Assembly: GCA_903828025.1 (NCBI GenBank)
Contig: CAIKKO010000347.1
Location: forward strand, 1 to 13,341
Source of the DNA: an uncultured Sphingomonadales bacterium
GTDB lineage: Bacteria; Pseudomonadota; Alphaproteobacteria; Sphingomonadales; Sphingomonadaceae
Direction: 5' to 3'
Length of the DNA stretch: 13,341 bases
Positions 11,589 to 13,341 of this stretch are shown here, in pieces. The notes under the pieces are model-generated. The model ran no database searches and was not told the DNA's origin. It saw only the letters and a program-made list of their open reading frames with translations. The translations under genes were made by a program, and so were the position numbers. The stretch's first letter is position 1; each line of letters starts with the position of its first letter.

Positions 11589-13341
11589 ATGCGTTTAGGC
11601 TGGGACGAGATCAAGCGGCGGGCCAAAGCGTTCAGCGAGGACTGGAAGCACGCGCAACGCGAACATGGCGAGACGCATCTTTTCTACAATGCATTTTTCC
11701 AGATATTCGGAATCAATATCCGTCAAGTTGGTTCGTTTGAGAAGCGTGTACAAAGCCTCGATGCCAACCGGCGCGGCTTCATTGACTTGTTCTGGCCCGG
11801 GACACTGATCGTTGAGCAAAAGAGTGCTGGGCGCGACCTGCTGGCCGCGCAATCGCAAGCGCTCGATTACTTTGACTGGCTGCCCGAACGCGATCAACCC
11901 AAATACATCCTGACTTGCGATTTTCAGAACTGGCGGCTGCTCAATTTGGAGAGCAGAGAGGAACTGAAATTCCCCCTCGCCGATCTCCACAAGCACATCG
12001 CGGCGTTCGATTTCATGCTGGGCCGCAAGGTTTCGTTCGGCACACAGGCGGGCGTGACGATCAAGGCGGCGGAGCTGATGGGCAAGCTCCACGATGCGCT
12101 GGAGGACACCGGCTACACCGGGCACGATCTGGAACAATTGCTGGTGCGGCTGCTGTTTTGCCTGTTTGCCGATGATACCGGGATTTTCCAGCCCAAGGAC
12201 ATTTTCCTCCAGCTGATCGAAAACGACACCAAGCCCGATGGCAGCGACACCGGGCGCGTGTTGAACGATCTGTTCGATGTGCTCGATACCCCTGAGAATG
12301 CCCGCCAATCGACCCTGCAAGGGGAACTGAACGCCTTCCCCTATGTGAACGGACGCCTGTTTACCGGGCGCGTGCGAACGCCGCATTTTTCGAAGACCAT
12401 GCGCGAGCATCTGCTCGATGCCGCGCGCCACGATTGGTCCGGCGTTTCGCCCGCGATCTTCGGTTCGCTGTTCCAATCGGTGATGAATGCCAAGGAACGC
12501 CGGGCCAAGGGCGCGCATTACACGACCGAGGCGAATATCCTGAAAGTGATCGGGCCGCTGTTTCTGGATGATCTGAAGGCGGAACTGGCAGCGATCACCG
12601 CGCGCAAGACCGGGCGGGAGCGCGAGCTTGACAAGTTTCTCGACAAGCTGACGCGGCTGACGTTCTTCGATCCCGCCTGCGGCTGCGGCAACTTTCTGGT
12701 GGTGGCCTACCGCGAACTGCGGCGGCTGGAACTGAGCGCACTGGAAGCGCGCTGGCCCAAGACCTTGACCGATATCGGCGACGAGCGGCGGCAAGGCGTG
12801 CTGGAGCCGGGGCTGCTTTCGCGCGTGACGGTCGACCAGTTTTACGGGATCGAATACGAGGAGTTTCCCGCGCGCATCGCCGAAGTGGCGATGTGGATGA
12901 TGGACCATATCGCCAACAACGATTTGAACGAGAGCTTTTCCAGCAACTATGCGCGCATCCCGCTCAAGGATTCGCCGCATATCCTGCACGGCGATGCGCT
13001 GGAGGCGGAGTGGAACGATCTGCTGCCTGCGGTGCGGTGCAGCTATGTGATGGGCAACCCGCCGTTTGTGGGGGCCAAGTTCCAGACCGAGCACCAGCGC
13101 GCGCAAGTGCGCGGGATTGCCAAGCTGGGCGGCAGCGGGGGAACGCTGGATTATGTGGCGGCGTGGTTCATCAAGGCCGGACAATATCTGAATGGGCATT
13201 CCTCCCCCACCGGGGGAGGGGGACCATCCGCAGGATGGTGGAGGGGCACGTGCGGTTCTTCCAGACCTTGCCGGGCCGCGCGTGGCGGCGCGGGGCCCAC
13301 CACCAGCATCGCAGGTACCCCACCCCCCGTGGGGGAGGAAA
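11589..13341 (+). CDS. MmeI-like (type IIL/IIG) restriction-modification enzyme, interrupted and partial
   Basis: This single-chain endonuclease plus N6-adenine DNA methyltransferase starts at ATG 11589 (AGGGAG 5 nt upstream) and is open to the window end. An N-terminal PD-(D/E)xK nuclease has Asp66 and Glu76-Gln-Lys78. The D-x9-E-x-K spacing is the one known for MmeI (Asp70, Glu80, Lys82). A helical connector spans roughly 150-345. The methyltransferase has AdoMet motif I DPACGCGNF at 361-369, a motif II-like acidic segment YGIEYEEF (419-426), and catalytic motif IV NPPF at 490-493. Homology-like sequence ends with TLDYVAAWFIKAGQYLN near residue 535. From codon 537 the frame reads a palindromic element as Gly/Pro/Ser/Arg-rich sequence without a stop. 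MmeI is about 919 aa, so the rest of the methylase fold and the target-recognition domain are missing from view. The family defends against phage and other foreign DNA. Whether this copy works depends on the sequence past 13341. Confidence 0.88.
   Translation, partial: MRLGWDEIKRRAKAFSEDWKHAQREHGETHLFYNAFFQIFGINIRQVGSFEKRVQSLDANRRGFIDLFWPGTLIVEQKSAGRDLLAAQSQALDYFDWLPERDQPKYILTCDFQNWRLLNLESREELKFPLADLHKHIAAFDFMLGRKVSFGTQAGVTIKAAELMGKLHDALEDTGYTGHDLEQLLVRLLFCLFADDTGIFQPKDIFLQLIENDTKPDGSDTGRVLNDLFDVLDTPENARQSTLQGELNAFPYVNGRLFTGRVRTPHFSKTMREHLLDAARHDWSGVSPAIFGSLFQSVMNAKERRAKGAHYTTEANILKVIGPLFLDDLKAELAAITARKTGRERELDKFLDKLTRLTFFDPACGCGNFLVVAYRELRRLELSALEARWPKTLTDIGDERRQGVLEPGLLSRVTVDQFYGIEYEEFPARIAEVAMWMMDHIANNDLNESFSSNYARIPLKDSPHILHGDALEAEWNDLLPAVRCSYVMGNPPFVGAKFQTEHQRAQVRGIAKLGGSGGTLDYVAAWFIKAGQYLNGHSSPTGGGGPSAGWWRGTCGSSRPCRAARGGAGPTTSIAGTPPPVGEE
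13199..13340 (+). repeat. 142-bp MITE-like palindromic element with 12-bp terminal inverted repeats, inside the restriction gene
   Basis: The left end TTCCTCCCCCAC (13199-13210) is exactly complementary to the right end GTGGGGGAGGAA (13329-13340). Inside are a hairpin CCTCCCCC-ACC-GGGGGAGG (13201-13219) and a second one ACCATCCGCAGGATGGT (13223-13239). Bases 13213-13250 are the inverse copy of 234-271. The rest (about 13251-13328) is unique in this window and C/G-rich, with GCCGGGCCGCGCG-like stretches. It encodes no protein of its own. The length is 142 bp (remainder 1 on division by 3). No target duplication can be checked because the window ends one base later. Confidence 0.8.

Noticed and set aside
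11595..13199. 534-codon leftward open frame opposite the restriction gene
   Set aside because: The rightward frame has all nuclease and methylase motifs and a good ribosome binding site, while this one has His/Gln/Arg-rich antisense composition.

Overview
The window is GC-rich DNA with dense, mostly high-GC coding sequence. Its gene content suggests an alphaproteobacterium of the Sphingomonadales (Sphingomonas/Novosphingobium type). The supports are GC- and G-ending codon use, a small exported protein of a type I associate with sphingomonads, a CocE/alpha-amino-acid ester hydrolase-like secreted enzyme, and short C/G-rich palindromic dispersed repeats. This assignment is inference from memory, not from a search.

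Layout, left to right. (1) 2-2339 is the 3' part of a rightward export operon: the end of an HlyD-type membrane fusion protein, an ABC ATPase and an ABC-2 permease, with short overlaps. A palindromic repeat sits at the HlyD/ATPase junction. (2) 2429-3070 (leftward) encodes a small exported protein of unknown function, in and beside a conspicuously AT-richer patch. (3) 3268-6126 (leftward) encodes a large M16 (insulinase/PqqL-like) zinc protease lipoprotein. (4) 6299-9390 (rightward, divergent from the protease) encodes a large RTX calcium-binding protein. Its reading frame is broken by an apparent 1-nt loss in a GGC run near 8680, which separates the C-terminal secretion region from the rest. 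(5) 9465-11402 (rightward) encodes a secreted serine hydrolase. Its catalytic triad and acidic cluster match alpha-amino-acid ester hydrolases in spacing. An RNA hairpin may mask its ribosome binding site. (6) 11589-end (rightward) is an MmeI-like single-chain restriction-modification enzyme. After codon 536 the reading frame runs into a 142-bp palindromic element with 12-bp terminal inverted repeats, and the window ends one base beyond that element.

The most unusual thread is the repeat family. A 38-bp stretch at 234-271 is repeated exactly, in inverse orientation, at 13213-13250. A degenerate relative (26/35 identical) lies at 3231-3265, just past the M16 stop codon. The three copies sit in different functional places: one appears to supply a strong Shine-Dalgarno for the ABC ATPase, one forms the 3' flank of the protease gene, and one is embedded in a phage-defence-type gene where it stays open in frame. 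No complete new multi-gene system is visible. The envelope/export genes (1, 3, 4, 5) are probably independent units.
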